Source of the DNA: Perca fluviatilis
Taxonomy: Eukaryota; Chordata; Actinopteri; Perciformes; Percidae
Length of the DNA: 64,000 nucleotides
Assembly: GCF_010015445.1 (NCBI RefSeq)
Contig: NC_053119.1
Span: 28,250,383 to 28,314,382 of the forward strand
Direction: 5' to 3'
Of this stretch, positions 1 through 12,239 are shown one piece after another. The notes beneath the pieces are model-generated. The model was not told the DNA's origin and made no database searches. It worked only from the letters and a program-made list of their open reading frames with translations. The translations under genes and the position numbers were made by a program. Position 1 is the stretch's first letter, and each line of letters starts with the position of its first letter.

Positions 1-1168
1 ATGTGAGGACTGGGGGCCAGGTAGAGCTGTGGGAGCCAGCAGCTCTTGTTACATTTCTGCCTCTGTGCTGCAGATGCATGCACATTAGGATTCCGCTGGA
101 TAACTGCAGGCCGGGATCCAGACACTCGTCTGCCTGCGTGCCAAACACCGAGCAGACAGTGTGGCCCGATGAAGAATCACCTGCTGTTACCTAACAGTCC
201 CTCCAATCCCCTGATCCAACACATTCAGACACTAGTGAATGATACGAAACTGGAGGCAATAACTGCTTTCTGCTACATCTCCTCTCTCTGCTGCTATTAT
301 ACAAGGTGGACTTTCAGACAAACTGACATCTAAATTGGCATCTTAGGGATGTTTTCTGATGCCCATGTTCTCGTGTTTCTCGTATCTCTTTATCATGCCG
401 GCCTGAGAGGTGTTGTGCTTTAGATCCCTGGAAGAAGATTTAGCATAGGAGAGCTGATCTGTGAGGCTGTAGGCTAAACTGAGGCTGAAGAAGCAGGCTG
501 CTGTAGCAGATAGAATGCAAGAAAGGACAAAATAATGGAAGGAATTGTCTCAACATACACTACACATAATTCTATGATGTTGAGTTGAGGGGATGTGGGC
601 GTGGGCTCATCATGACTGTGGTGCCTTGTCTTTCGTTATAATGAGATCCCCAGTAATCAGTACCAAAGCAGCTCCTCTGGGACACAACAATGAGAATGAA
701 ATGGACTGGCCACGGAGGATGAAAAAGGAAATTACAGGAGAAGAATCAACAGGCGGCCAGCACCCCTGTTGTGCATTTGTTCGACCTGATTAAAATTAAA
801 AAAACACACAAGCATCCCCGAGTCTAGTTATAATAATCAGTACATCTGACCCAGCAACCTTGCATGGCACTCTTCTCATACTAAACCGCTACTGTCAAGT
901 AGGCATTTATAAAACGAATATACATGTAAAAGAATCTGTGTCAACATGTCAGGACTCTATTCCGCTTTGTGGCATCCTGATCACAGCTGTGCAGTGTAGA
1001 TAATTGGGTTGTAATTAGATGAGAAAACACCACAGGAGGTCATGTAGTGTTGAAGTTGGCGTCTCGCCGCTGGAAATGGGGCTGTGAGAAACAGTGCTAC
1101 ACTGTAGCCGTTCTGCATGATTGCCTGTCCAGGATAGTCATACTAAACATACACACAAATGTATGCAT

Positions 1169-1222
<54 letters not shown>

Positions 1223-4200
1223 ATCCTTCTGTTTGAACTCACTTTGACACATCACTGCATTTGGTTTCCACGTTCTGCCCAAAGGGAGATGGCTGCTCTC
1301 CACTGCAATATTAAGGCTAGAACTCGCTGCATGTTGCTAATTTGAAAAAGTGCTGAAAAGGGACAGATAGAGAAGGCAAGAATTATGTTACCAAATTTTT
1401 CGCATTCTAACGTCTTCCCCTTTCATCTGTGCACAGAAATTATAACTTTTCATTACTGAGATTAGATCAAATAAACAAAGCTGCCTGATCACATCCAAAC
1501 TCCGATTATCCTGCCTCAACAGGAAAAAAAAAAAGACATGACTTTGCCTCAGTAAACATGACTGCACATACATTTACATATTTCACATATGCATGAAGGC
1601 TTACTGTACATGTCAGCTTGTAAACAAACTGTGGGCCTTGTGAGTGAGGCCTGCAGATCTCAGGCTCTTTCATTTAAATTATGTGATAGGTTAAAGCCCT
1701 GAAGGCAAGTTACAGCAGCTGCCTGGTTGCTACATAATCGAAAATGTCTGAAATCCAAACATTTCTTTGTTGTTCTGCCAGATCAGCCTCACCTTAAAAT
1801 GAACAGGTCATTATTAATAACCTCAGACTGCTCCTGTAAAAAGAGGCAAGGCCGTAAAAATATATCTGGAAGGGTGGGAAAAATATCCATTTACCAGACC
1901 TTTTCTTGCAGATCTCACCTGCGCCGACAGTGTACTCACTTCTCTGCTATCTGCCTGCATGGGTATCAATAATTAATGATCGCGCCTCTGCCCCTGCCTT
2001 GTTATATTCCACTGCAGGATAACTACAACTATGAGGACTGCAGGAAACGGATGACTGCCTACAGTGCTCTATTTTGGTTTTTAAACTTTACGTCCGTCAT
2101 AATATTTCATTTTACTTTTTCCCACTGGAGTGATGAGGCTGCAAGAAAAAGAGAAGCAGATGCCTGGAAACTGATATCTCCCTGAATTGTTTATTCAAGA
2201 GGAATGGACTATATAAAAAGGTGATTTATATTCCGGACAGTGATAAGTTAAAGCCTCTCAGCAGCCCCTGCTCTTACTGAGAGATAACCAGAGGCTGGAT
2301 GTGAAGAGCAAAAATGTTGGCTGCCAAGGAAACTCAGTGATCTGTGAAGTGCTCGAGAAGAATGATCAATAGACTCCCATCTTACTATTTTCTCTCTGAA
2401 GCTCAAAGAAATCACTATCCGCTGCACCGACACAGAGGAGGTGTGAAGCGAAAGGCGGAGAGCAGTGGGCGGCGAAGGTGGTCAATTCAATTATCTTTCT
2501 GTCAGAGCACATTCTTCTATTCTAGACAGCCTGCAAAGAAATGCCAAATACTTTGGATTGCTTTAAATATTTTGGAGTCTCAATTACATATCATCCCCTT
2601 TATCAACAGCCATTTTCCGTGTGAATTTATACTACGATTAAACTATTTTTGATACCGTTTGAATGAAAGGGTGTCAAAATCTAAATTTCAAGGGTTGTAA
2701 AATGTCGACAACGCTAATTTGTCTGCAAGGTTAATAGGATACTTGGATGGAGACATCACTTTTGAATATATGCATCCACTTATGTCTCTTTGTGTGTGTT
2801 TGTGTGTCTGAATCACTGAATGACATGAAGGGCTGTGCTGTGTGATAACAGCGACTGCTATGAAGCAGGGAGGGGAAGGTATGTGGGCTAAAACCACAGG
2901 ATGACTGAGTCCCCAGAGAAAGAAGTTTGGGTTAGTGACACGCCTGGACTCTGTGTCTCTGTTAGAAAATGTCAGGGACACATAAAATTCTAGACATAGA
3001 CATTTACATTCTAAATCAAAAAAAATGTGCGACCGTTCCCAGAACTAGAAATGGTCTAGTCTAAGTTACAGGAAACTTTAAGGGGGCTCAAAGGACAGTT
3101 CAACTACTATATAGTTGCACACCAGCTGATGGGGGCTCCTGGTGGGTGCCTTGCTTTATGGCATGGAAACTGGGAACAATCTTTTTTTTCCTCTTTACTG
3201 AGTTATAAATACAAAATATACATTCATCAGAATATATGGCCCCCTAACAAACATGAGAAACATGCTGAAAAAAAATCTTAATTGTATTTGTTAATCTATG
3301 AATATCATCGTATAATGCAACTTATTATGTGATAAATAGCTGTAATTTTCCCTCAGCTTGTCTTGTCTTTGTGCTTTTGCTTTAATAATCTGTAATTTTC
3401 CAGAGTGCCCTTGTACAAATGTTTGAGTAATGGGCATGGGTTTCAGTTCTGTTAGCTGGAGTGGTGTGTACATGACAGGATTAAAGTTAAACTAGCAGGA
3501 GGAATAACAATTTAAAATCTGCTTTCTTATACAACAGCTAACACAGGAAACAAGCCTGTGAAATTAGAAATAATTTCCCCAGATATTGAAACTATAGGTT
3601 GTGAATTCATAATTAATTATCAAACATCTGATGTTTAGAAGATACATACATACATAAATTGTATTAAACCCATTTGCAGCTTCAGATATATATTGTAAGG
3701 CAAAATATTTACTGAATATGAAAAATATGACACCAAATGAAAAACCAGATAAGCATTTTTTTACATTCCTCTCCTGAAGGGCAAGATGTCTGTGCACTTC
3801 CCTGGAATTCGAGATTCACTGTCCAATACGCAAAAGCCAGCAAAGAAACCTGAAACCTCCAGCGCAGAGCGGTCACTACAGAAGGTGAAAACGTACTGTC
3901 ATCATAGCTGTGTCAGCCACTGCTAGATACATGCTAACAAAAAAATAGAAGATGCTAACTACACTTACCGTTGTGATACAATTTTACTACACCACAGACT
4001 CCTCATTTGAGACTGGGTCGGACTGACGGTGGGTTCAGGATGCCGAAACGATAGTTGCAGATCAACCAGCTCTGCAAGCAGGCTGCCCGCCTGTGGAGCT
4101 TCATGTATGGGCTGCCAGGGCTCGGGGCTCCCCCGCGAGAGCACAGAGGGCTCCCCAGCGGCCTCGTATCTGAACCCTGCGTGAGACTCAAACATGAAGG

Positions 4201-4378
4201 TCTTTGGCTGAATCTCTCCAATGTTTATAACCATGTTGACGCATGCTGCTCTTTTAACAGATCCAGAAGGGAGGGAGGGCAGATCCAGAATTTCTCAAAG
4301 AGGGAGAAAGAGTAGATGTGCTTCAAGCCTCTAAGAGGTTCTTTTTTACTTTTTATGTGGGGGGGAAAAAAAACATGT
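1..4378. other. Non-coding stretch with no recognised genes
   Basis: I see only ordinary AT-leaning unique sequence and one CA microsatellite (1174-1217). The open frames at 46-333, 2344-2652 and 2688-2981 have no recognisable domains, no splice context and no neighbours that would support them. Confidence 0.5.
1174..1217. repeat. (CA)n microsatellite
   Basis: About 22 uninterrupted CA units, preceded by imperfect ACAC/ATGCAT sequence. It generates spurious His-Thr or Cys-Val reading frames on the two strands. Confidence 0.98.
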
Positions 4379-4934
4379 TTAAAGGTCCAATGTGTGGGAA
4401 TTTCTCCCATCTAGCGTTGAGATCATATATCGCAATCAACTCTCTCGTACCACGCAGTTCAAAGTACGTATTACAGCTACGGTAGCCTTCACCCTTCGAA
4501 AAGCCGGTCTCTTGCTCTTTTCAATATCCTTTTTCTTTTTCTGGGCGAAGAAGAAGACTCCTGTTCCTGAAATTTGGTATTTTGAATACTTGTGGTCCTC
4601 CATGTTTCCTTCTTCAAACTTGCCGGGGGCCGGGAAGCGACGATACCCATTAGCAGCGTTAGCAGCACCTGTGAGTTTATCATGTGACAGCGAAAACGCA
4701 AAAGGCGGAGCAGTATGTCCTGTGTGTTCCTTATCGGCTAACGTATTTCAAGATGGCGCATGAATATGGAGCGTCTACCCTAGTTCATGCGGATGCAAAT
4801 GTAAAATTTCAAGCCAATAGGAATACTTGGAATTGATGGTGGAGGTAAATATTCATGAAAAAGGACAAGTTTGTGAACGGGCAACACAGATTTTGATAAT
4901 GAACAACTAAACATGTTACACACTGGACCTTTAA
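4379..4934. mobile_element. TTAA-bounded miniature transposon, family 1 (piggyBac-like)
   Basis: The left end reads TTAAAGGTCCAATGTGTGG. The right end, read on the other strand, is TTAAAGGTCCAGTGTGTAAC. These are terminal inverted repeats starting at TTAA, the piggyBac target tetranucleotide. The 556-bp body holds no transposase; the frames at 4392-4763 and 4489-4701 are incidental. Elements beginning AAAGGTCCAGTGTGTA are, from general knowledge, very common in percomorph fish genomes. The element depends on a transposase supplied elsewhere. Confidence 0.8.
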
Positions 4935-5831
4935 CAAAAATTACCATAACAGAGTATCTGTTTACATACTTGAGTTTTTAAATGATTCAGGATGAATCTT
5001 TCTCTAATATCTAGTTGAGAAATGTTCTCATGGGAATAACACATGAGGGTGTGTCCGTTGAAAAAAAGGTTTAAATCAAAGAGGAACACATGGTTTTGCA
5101 TAACTTGCACCAAAACACCCACTCCACATTTGGCTTTTGTTGAAAGCGTGGATGGTGGCATCCCAAATTAATAATTTTTTTCCATTACTGTATGTGCAAT
5201 CACTCAGCTCGAATCTGACTAACAAATGGGGGTGGAAAAAGTCACACGGAGGTAATGAGTATAATAATTGTAACAAATATGATTCTGATGTCAATTTTCA
5301 AGCAGATGCTAATCCACTCCAGGTTCTCTGTACTCCATCACAGCGAGGTTAGCGGTGTTTAACCGATAATGTGGTGCACATCAGAGAGGAATACAGAGAT
5401 ATACAAAACAGAAGGATGGCTGGTAATAGATTTGACCGAGAAAGAGGCTGCTGTAAACACTCAGTCCCAGTGGCTGCTCATGTAGCTCTTTTGCTTCCCC
5501 TCCACATTTATATTGTAAACACCTGTCTCATCTCCACTCTACTCCTCCCTCCTGTCTCTCCACACAGGGACAGCTCATCATCCAGGCCAGGCTGCTCTGC
5601 TACAGTAGCTATCAGTTCTGGCTCCATCTCATATTCCATTCAGAGACAGAGTAAATCTGGGTAAACAACATCTGACATTTTGGCTCAATCGCCAATGAAA
5701 TGCAGAAGGATGACAAGGCACAGGGATTCATTGTTTTGAATTAAACATCGCAGAGTTCGGATTCAAGATGATGTGGAAAAAATGCACGTTGTAACTGATT
5801 GTGGTTCTGCATTGGTTGAATATACAGCTTG

Positions 5832-5985
5832 GGCTGCAACTAGCGATTATTTTCATTACGGATTCATCTGACAGATGTTTCCTTGATCAACTGATTAATT
5901 GTCTGGTCTGTAAAACATCAGAAAACAGCGAGACATGCCCACCCACAATGCGATGTTATCAAATGTCTCGTCTTGGGGAATCGGT
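5832..5985. mobile_element. hAT-like dispersed repeat fragment
   Basis: The segment GGCTGCAACTAGCGATTATT, followed by TTTCATTACGGATTCATCTG and, further on, GTCTGTAAAACATCAGAAAA, matches from memory a widespread teleost repeat. That repeat encodes nothing and is usually classed with non-autonomous hAT elements. Only one end is present and no duplication was identified. Confidence 0.55.
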
Positions 5986-6244
5986 TATTACTCTCTTTTT
6001 CTTTCGGTTTTATTTTCCCTGATCACTTTCTCAGTTTTAAAGCCGTATTTTCCTGTGGATGTTTACATTAAAACTGTGGTGGCTTGAGGAAACCACCACT
6101 ATCACTTAAAGATGCCCATGCATATGGGCTGAAATATGTGCCACCAATAACTGAATTTGTGCAGCCAATATAAAAAAAGTAAGTAAAAATTAAAATGACA
6201 ACAATTTATGACAAAAAAAAAGCAAAAGCAAAAAAAGAAAAATC

Positions 6245-6335
6245 AGGGGATCCCCAAAATTATTTGTAAATTGATCCTGGCAGGGACATGCATGTGTGTA
6301 CCAAATATCATGGCAATCTATCAGTCATTTTTTTA
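6245..6335. repeat. Dispersed repeat fragment (CCAAATATCATGGCAATC type)
   Basis: The stretch GTGTGTACCAAATATCATGG followed by CAATCTATC resembles a common teleost interspersed repeat in which this phrase recurs. It lacks visible termini, and its class is uncertain. A poly-A/T-rich segment lies on each side (6200-6245 and 6328-6360). Confidence 0.4.
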
Positions 6336-6339
6336 TTTT

Positions 6340-9182
6340 TTTTATTATTATTATTTAAATAAGTAGACTCTCGTGATTTAATGCAATAATCCATCCAAGC
6401 AAATCAGATTTTATTTTGCTTGATTCTTTATGCAACCCTTATTTACTAATTTCTGACATGATTGATTATGTTAAGAAAATATAGAGTTGACACAAAATGC
6501 ATGGGTAAAATTAGCATTTAGATAGCTGTTGTTAGTCCGAACATCTCTCTTAAAGACACCATGGCTATTTGAATATTGCATTTCTACAGTAGAAGATGAG
6601 CTCCAAAAAAAAAGAGAGAGAAAAAAGGCAATTTTCGCCTTCGCTAAGCCTTTAGGCTATACAGTACAGCACTTGAGTGTGCGTTTGTGCGTAAACAGTA
6701 TATGTTTGAGTGTCCACATCTGTCTCCTTGTTAGAGCATTTGTAGCTTGCCACTTAAATTTCCACACCTATATAGAGTTAGCCAGACGTAGACCTTAAAC
6801 GGTTGTGAAGTCTCACCCATAGAGAATACACAAAAGACATATAACAAAGCTATCACACTGCAAACAAACATGCACTGAGTTAAGAACTGCGGTCGAGGAA
6901 GTGTTGATCCAGAGTCTGCAGCGCTAACAGGAAGGAGGAGGACAAACGAAGCACAGGCCACAGTAGGATAAACACTTTGTTTAGCTTAGTCCTTGGTCTT
7001 GGAGCAGCAGAAACCGAGCACAGAAAGTAGAGTTTAAAGCAGTACAACAAAGCAGTGCTTCCCTGATAAGAAAAAAAAAATGTTCTCCTACTTGCTAATC
7101 ACAGCGTTCGAGAAACACAAAGATCCCTTCTGCAGCTGCGGGCGCCAGTTAATTGTGGAAACAAATCTCTCAGCAAACCATTCTTCCGTCTTCACATAAT
7201 GAAATTCTCCACCTAAAAGTGTTTATTTGACTGCCCTGACCTCTCTCACTCTTCATTTTCAGTGTTAATGGAACAGCCCGCGGTGAGGAGATTGTACAGA
7301 GATGAGGATAATATCAGAAGATTTGCCACTACCGCTGAGTCTGGTCCTGCTACAGTGGGCAGCCACCGGAGCTAATAACCTAGGCTGCTGCACAAAAAAT
7401 ATATCAGTTTGCTCTTCATGCTATCAATACTCAACCACTAACATGCACTCCAGTAGAATTTGACAGATGAAGAAAACTTTGCTACTTTGAGCCACCGCTA
7501 CAAAGTGGCTTTTACAAGCTTTAAAAAGTCTACAGCAAAGGTTAACCTTTACAAGACATTGTAGTGTAAACGTGGTGTTTAGTGCAGATGTTCTCATCAT
7601 GACATGACATTTTAAGTTTTTATCTGTAGAGTACATTTTTGCTAGATAATCAGAACGAAGGGGTTTTCATCAAAATGCAAAGCTTTGCCTAATGGTTGGA
7701 AAAACGAGGATGGGACTGGCACAGTGTAAATACATTCAAACGGAGCACAGACACATTGAAGGTGCACACTTTGTCGTAATTACGACTGGACTCGTTAGCT
7801 GCTCCGTCTCGGCTTTATTTGTGCTTTGCTACACGCCCTACGCCCAGTGAATGTGAAAGAAAGAAAATAGCAGATAGTCCTTTGAAAGTCAGTAGGAAAA
7901 AAACACTCAAATCTCCGGAGGAGCGTGGAGAGATTAAGCCAGACTGCTTAACTTCATAAATCAAAGCACAATCATAGGCATCCACCAGCCACTGCTGCAA
8001 CAGGTGTCCCACTCTGCCCTCCTTGCTCCTCCCTTTCTTCTGCTTTAAAATGCAAATACCCCCCCCCCCATCGGAGTGGGCTTGTTTACCAAGGAATGTC
8101 TCCAGATTACACACGCACAGTTAAACAAGTGCTGTGCAGGGCGTCTCTCAAGTAGGCCACCTCAGATGGATCCACATACAATGAGCGCTTAGAAAGCACT
8201 CCTCGCTGAAAGGCAGCGGCCATACATAGTCTGCTCCATCTTAAGCACTTCCCCCGCCATTACCAAAGTGCCAGGGATATGTTCAAGAGGAATACTATGT
8301 GCACGTCCACCTGAACCATTCTAACAACATGCGAGGTGTCGGTTCAGTTAATTCGCTCCACGGCTCCCTGTTGTTTTGACATACTTCTAGCGTGCACATT
8401 TCCCGTCTGCTTTGTCCTGTAATTGCCCTCCATCCTAAGAGTTTGTACTGGACAATGTTGGAGTGACACGTCTGCTGTACTCCACGCGTGCCACACAGGT
8501 GATGCTTCTAAAGAGCCTGTCGCCTTGCCACTGCGGGACGACTGCCAGCAGATAGCGGGCCTATCTCGTTTAGACAGGAACAAATGAGGCGGAAGATAGA
8601 GCTAAAGCTGATCCATGCCATCCTGACTTATCGCTGTGTCCAGAGGCCATTTCAAACTGACGTCTGCTGATTACTCTAGCTGCTTCAGTGGCAAAATATG
8701 TGTGCCTCATGTGTCCATGTTGAAATGTTAGCTTTTCTTTCCCTTATATAAAACATTAAAACATTTCCTGAATTGATCATGTAATGAATGTATCAGTTTA
8801 GACTCTGGTTTCTTTCTATAGGTTTATATCAGAGAACATGAGGAGAGGGTATTATTAGTACAGCCACTAATGGGGGCCATTTGTTCCTCTTGAGCTGCTT
8901 GAGTTACCCCCTGTGTGCACTGCACGACCCATGTGTGATGGGTATCTGCAGTATAATGAGTTAGTGTTGGTGACATGGAAAAAGCTGGCTTGGGAGGAGT
9001 GTGGTTGTAGATGTCACGACCCAGCCTCTACATTGTGTAAACTGAAACAGGAAGACCTCCTGGATTATTGACACTATTAGGGCAGTTGGAATAATAGAGG
9101 TTACAAGGTTAAAGATTGATCTCCAATAGGCTAATTAAATGCCGTAGAAGAAAGAAGAAAATTGTATCGAATGCCCATCCCT
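6340..9182. other. Intronic non-coding stretch, nothing recognised
   Basis: Apart from short homopolymers (for example a C run at 8059-8068), I see no repeat, exon or RNA gene. The frames at 6529-6798, 7815-8114 and 8344-8583 show no family features. Confidence 0.45.
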
Positions 9183-9354
9183 AACAGACACAGAAATGGC
9201 ACATCCTAAGGAAAGCTCATTGTGGGACTGGCTCTAGTGGCTGTAATTCTGCACCAAGGCTGAATTTCGGGAAAGAGACTTCAGATACAGTATTAGGGGA
9301 CCACTAAGGTCTATATAAAAGCATCCAAAGAGCACCATGTCATGGGACTTTTAA
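9183..9354. mobile_element. TTAA-ended miniature transposon fragment, family 2
   Basis: The block contains GTGGGACTGGCTCTAGTGGC, GAGACTTCAGATACAGTATT and CATGTCATGGGACTTTTAA, ending in TTAA at 9351-9354. I recognise this as the terminal part of a common percomorph non-autonomous repeat that ends in TTAA. The opposite terminus was not found, so this is a truncated copy. Similar phrases recur in many fish introns. Confidence 0.6.
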
Positions 9355-10784
9355 TCACATATTACTCGGAGTAGTCCCCAAAAGACCAGCCAGATGTCAA
9401 CTTTTGCTAACTGGAAGACGACAGTAAATTATTTAGTAACTACCAAAGGAGGAAAAAAAGCAGTTGCAGAATTGTTGCCACAATGTAAAAAAAAATGCAA
9501 AACCTAAACCACATTTTACAGAGCACATAAAAAAAAAACACCGGCAAAGTCAGACACACCTCAACCCATTTTTGAGCTTTGACCGCTTTATGTTTCCTGT
9601 GCCTATAAAGAATAGGACACATTACCGGTGAGGTTGAGACAAAGCATTGTACCGTGAAAAGGTCCCTTCTGAAAGGCACCTTCCTCCTGTCGCGCATCCT
9701 CTCTTAAAGAAGCTTTGTTGCACTGACAATCATGCACTAAAAGGAACAATGGGAGATCAGCAAGGCAGCTGAGATGTATTATCAGAATGACTATAATAAA
9801 CGGTTAGATGCACAGTCAGCTAGGTAAGATCTTAAGATCTGTCAGTAATTGAAGCAAAGCCATCAACGGGAAGATTCTGTTCATGTTGGCAAGTGCAAAC
9901 AGCAAATGAAGCAGCATTTAAATGTACATGAAGCCATGGGTATTAATAAACATGCACACACTTCCCTGACCTTGGCTGCCTTCATAGTCCACTGGAAGTC
10001 AAGTGGATGCATTATGCAGACATACAAAAAGTGTTGGCCCCCGAAAACTGCAGGCAGCTCTGTGCTTATACTGTGCTGCAATGCCTCCACATTTAACCAT
10101 CTTCGTTAGCAAAAGCCATGTGAATCGCTACAGACACAACAGCCCACATCGGCGATGGACTCTGGTACAATGAGGATCTGGATCCCTGCAGCTGCACTCT
10201 CCATCTCCCTGTAACCAGCACTAATGCAGAGCGAAATGCTTTCAAAAGCATACTGATGGTTTGTTTTTCTTTCTTGCCAGGGAACATCCTCTGCGAATAA
10301 GTGTGTCTTTGAATGAAGTTATTCCTGTCTCACCATGAAAATAGAAACTGCTGATCACTAAGGAATTGTATGGGCAATAAAGCTGACCGCCCACAACAGT
10401 TAATGTGAAGAACAGCCAGATTTCTCAGCCAGAGTGCGTTCTTAGGCAATATTGGATCAGCAGCTAAACCGGTTCAATAAGGCCACTCTGATGTAGGCCG
10501 GCATGAAATGCGATCGCTTTTGACGGAAGATGTTTCACTATAATTACGGCCTTCTTGTGGCTCATCCACATTAAACTTTTGTCCTCAGTGTTGCAATTAT
10601 TTACTTGTTGTTTTCACCTGTCACAGGTGCCTATGGTGATCCATTAGGAAAGATGCACGGACCTTGCCAGACAGTTTAGGATACAAAAAAAAAAAATGGA
10701 TAGACTAGAGAGAAATCCCTTCATCTCTCCAACAGACTATGAAAGAATTACAGACAGAGTGAGAACATGCAGCAGCACTATATT

Positions 10785-10798
10785 CCCCCCCCCCCCCA
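10785..10798. repeat. Poly-C run
   Basis: About a dozen consecutive C bases followed by ACA. The length of such homopolymers is often uncertain in assemblies. Confidence 0.85.
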
Positions 10799-10840
10799 CA
10801 TCTCTTTTGCAAGGTAAGCATTTTAATGAAAAATGAAGTG

Positions 10841-10877
10841 CGTGTGTGTGTGTGTGTGTGTGTTTGTGTGTGTGTGT
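10841..10877. repeat. (TG)n microsatellite, interrupted
   Basis: A run of TG units with a TTTG interruption after about eleven units, located about 40 bases after the poly-C run. Confidence 0.95.
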
Positions 10878-11260
10878 TTCCAACTGCAGCAAACTGTAAT
10901 ATGCTTTATGTGCCAATAACTGGGCTCTCAATCATATCGACAGAGGCCAGCAAACAGACATGTCAGCCTTCACGTGTGTGATGAGGGCTGCCATCGTCTT
11001 TCATTAGATCATATCACCATAATCTGCATTTACAACTCAGTTACATTCCTTTCCCCAGTTCTGAAATAACTGTTGTGTGACTCTGATGCTCACATAAAAT
11101 GCAGTTTCGATACGTTATAGCGGCCATAAATTATAATACTGCAGCATGTACATATGTAGACTGTATACTGCAGAATATATTTAAAAGGCCCACCCTGGCT
11201 GTACATGTATTTTCTGTGTATACATGGGTACACAGGCAGAGCTTGATACATATTGAATAC

Positions 11261-11284
11261 ACGAATGAATAAATGAATGAATGA
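11261..11284. repeat. (AATG)n short tetranucleotide repeat
   Basis: Six units of GAATGAATAAATGAATGAAT type sequence, imperfect. Confidence 0.8.
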
Positions 11285-12070
11285 GGCCTGTTCATTCTAT
11301 TGTGAGTGGCTAATTAGTCTCATAAAGCCCAGCACGGCATTAAAGGTTCTGAAAGCCCATGCAGATGGATAATTCAGAAAATTTACTGTATGTTCTTAGC
11401 ACAGGTAATCAGGCTGGGGAGTCCAGGGCTGTCGAAAGCAAAAAAGCAACTTGGTTATTTAGTGAGTTTAATTCTACAGTCTGACTGCCTCTCTCTGGGT
11501 ACACCTGCGTTCAATTTCCATCTACTTATCTAATGTTTTTAAAAAAAACTGAATAATACATATTACTGCAGCCATATAATATGACCACTGGTATATGCCA
11601 TTTACTCCAGAACCGATTCTGGTTCTACACGCAGGCTGAAAATCCTGTTAGTGCCGACATTTAGCAGTAGCAGCATTCTCTGTCCACTCTCTGATCACAC
11701 CCAAACTGTGATGTTGCTTATGGTCAGAGGAGCAACTGATCCACAGTGGTGAGTTCAACGGTGCTCATAAAAGATTTACCGTGGAGTTGCTCTTTAATCA
11801 AGTACGAGCATTTACCTGATGAAAACACATCATTAGTGGTGTGCAGAAAATGATGTGCTAATTGTGCAATTCATCGCAAACATGTCACCTAACTGAAAAA
11901 CAAAGTCAAGAAAACACGGTCAAAAATCCACACTATTCCCGAGTTTGTTCTGCTAATGCATTTCAATCTCCGTTTCCACCATTTAAACTGGATTTCTATA
12001 TTTTATTTCCTAAAATAGAGCAAATGGTATTCAAGTGTGTCCCCAGGAAAAACAAACACATTTGGATGCC

Positions 12071-12072
<2 letters not shown>

Positions 12073-12129
<57 letters not shown>
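12073..12129. repeat. (GA)n microsatellite
   Basis: About 28 uninterrupted AG units. The array gives the false Arg-Glu run in the frame at 11862-12317. It is purine-only and could form triplex DNA. Confidence 0.98.
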
Positions 12130-12132
<3 letters not shown>

Positions 12133-12213
12133 ATCTAAATGTGACGCTGACTAACCTCTCGGGGAGCTGTCATCAAATATCAATGTGTTCACCTCTCTTG
12201 CTCTTGGGAAGAG

Positions 12214-12239
12214 CTCCCTCCCTCCCTCCCTCCCTCCCT
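12214..12239. repeat. (CCCT)n tetranucleotide repeat
   Basis: Six CCCT units, lying 85 bases from the GA array and pyrimidine-rich on the same strand. Confidence 0.9.
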
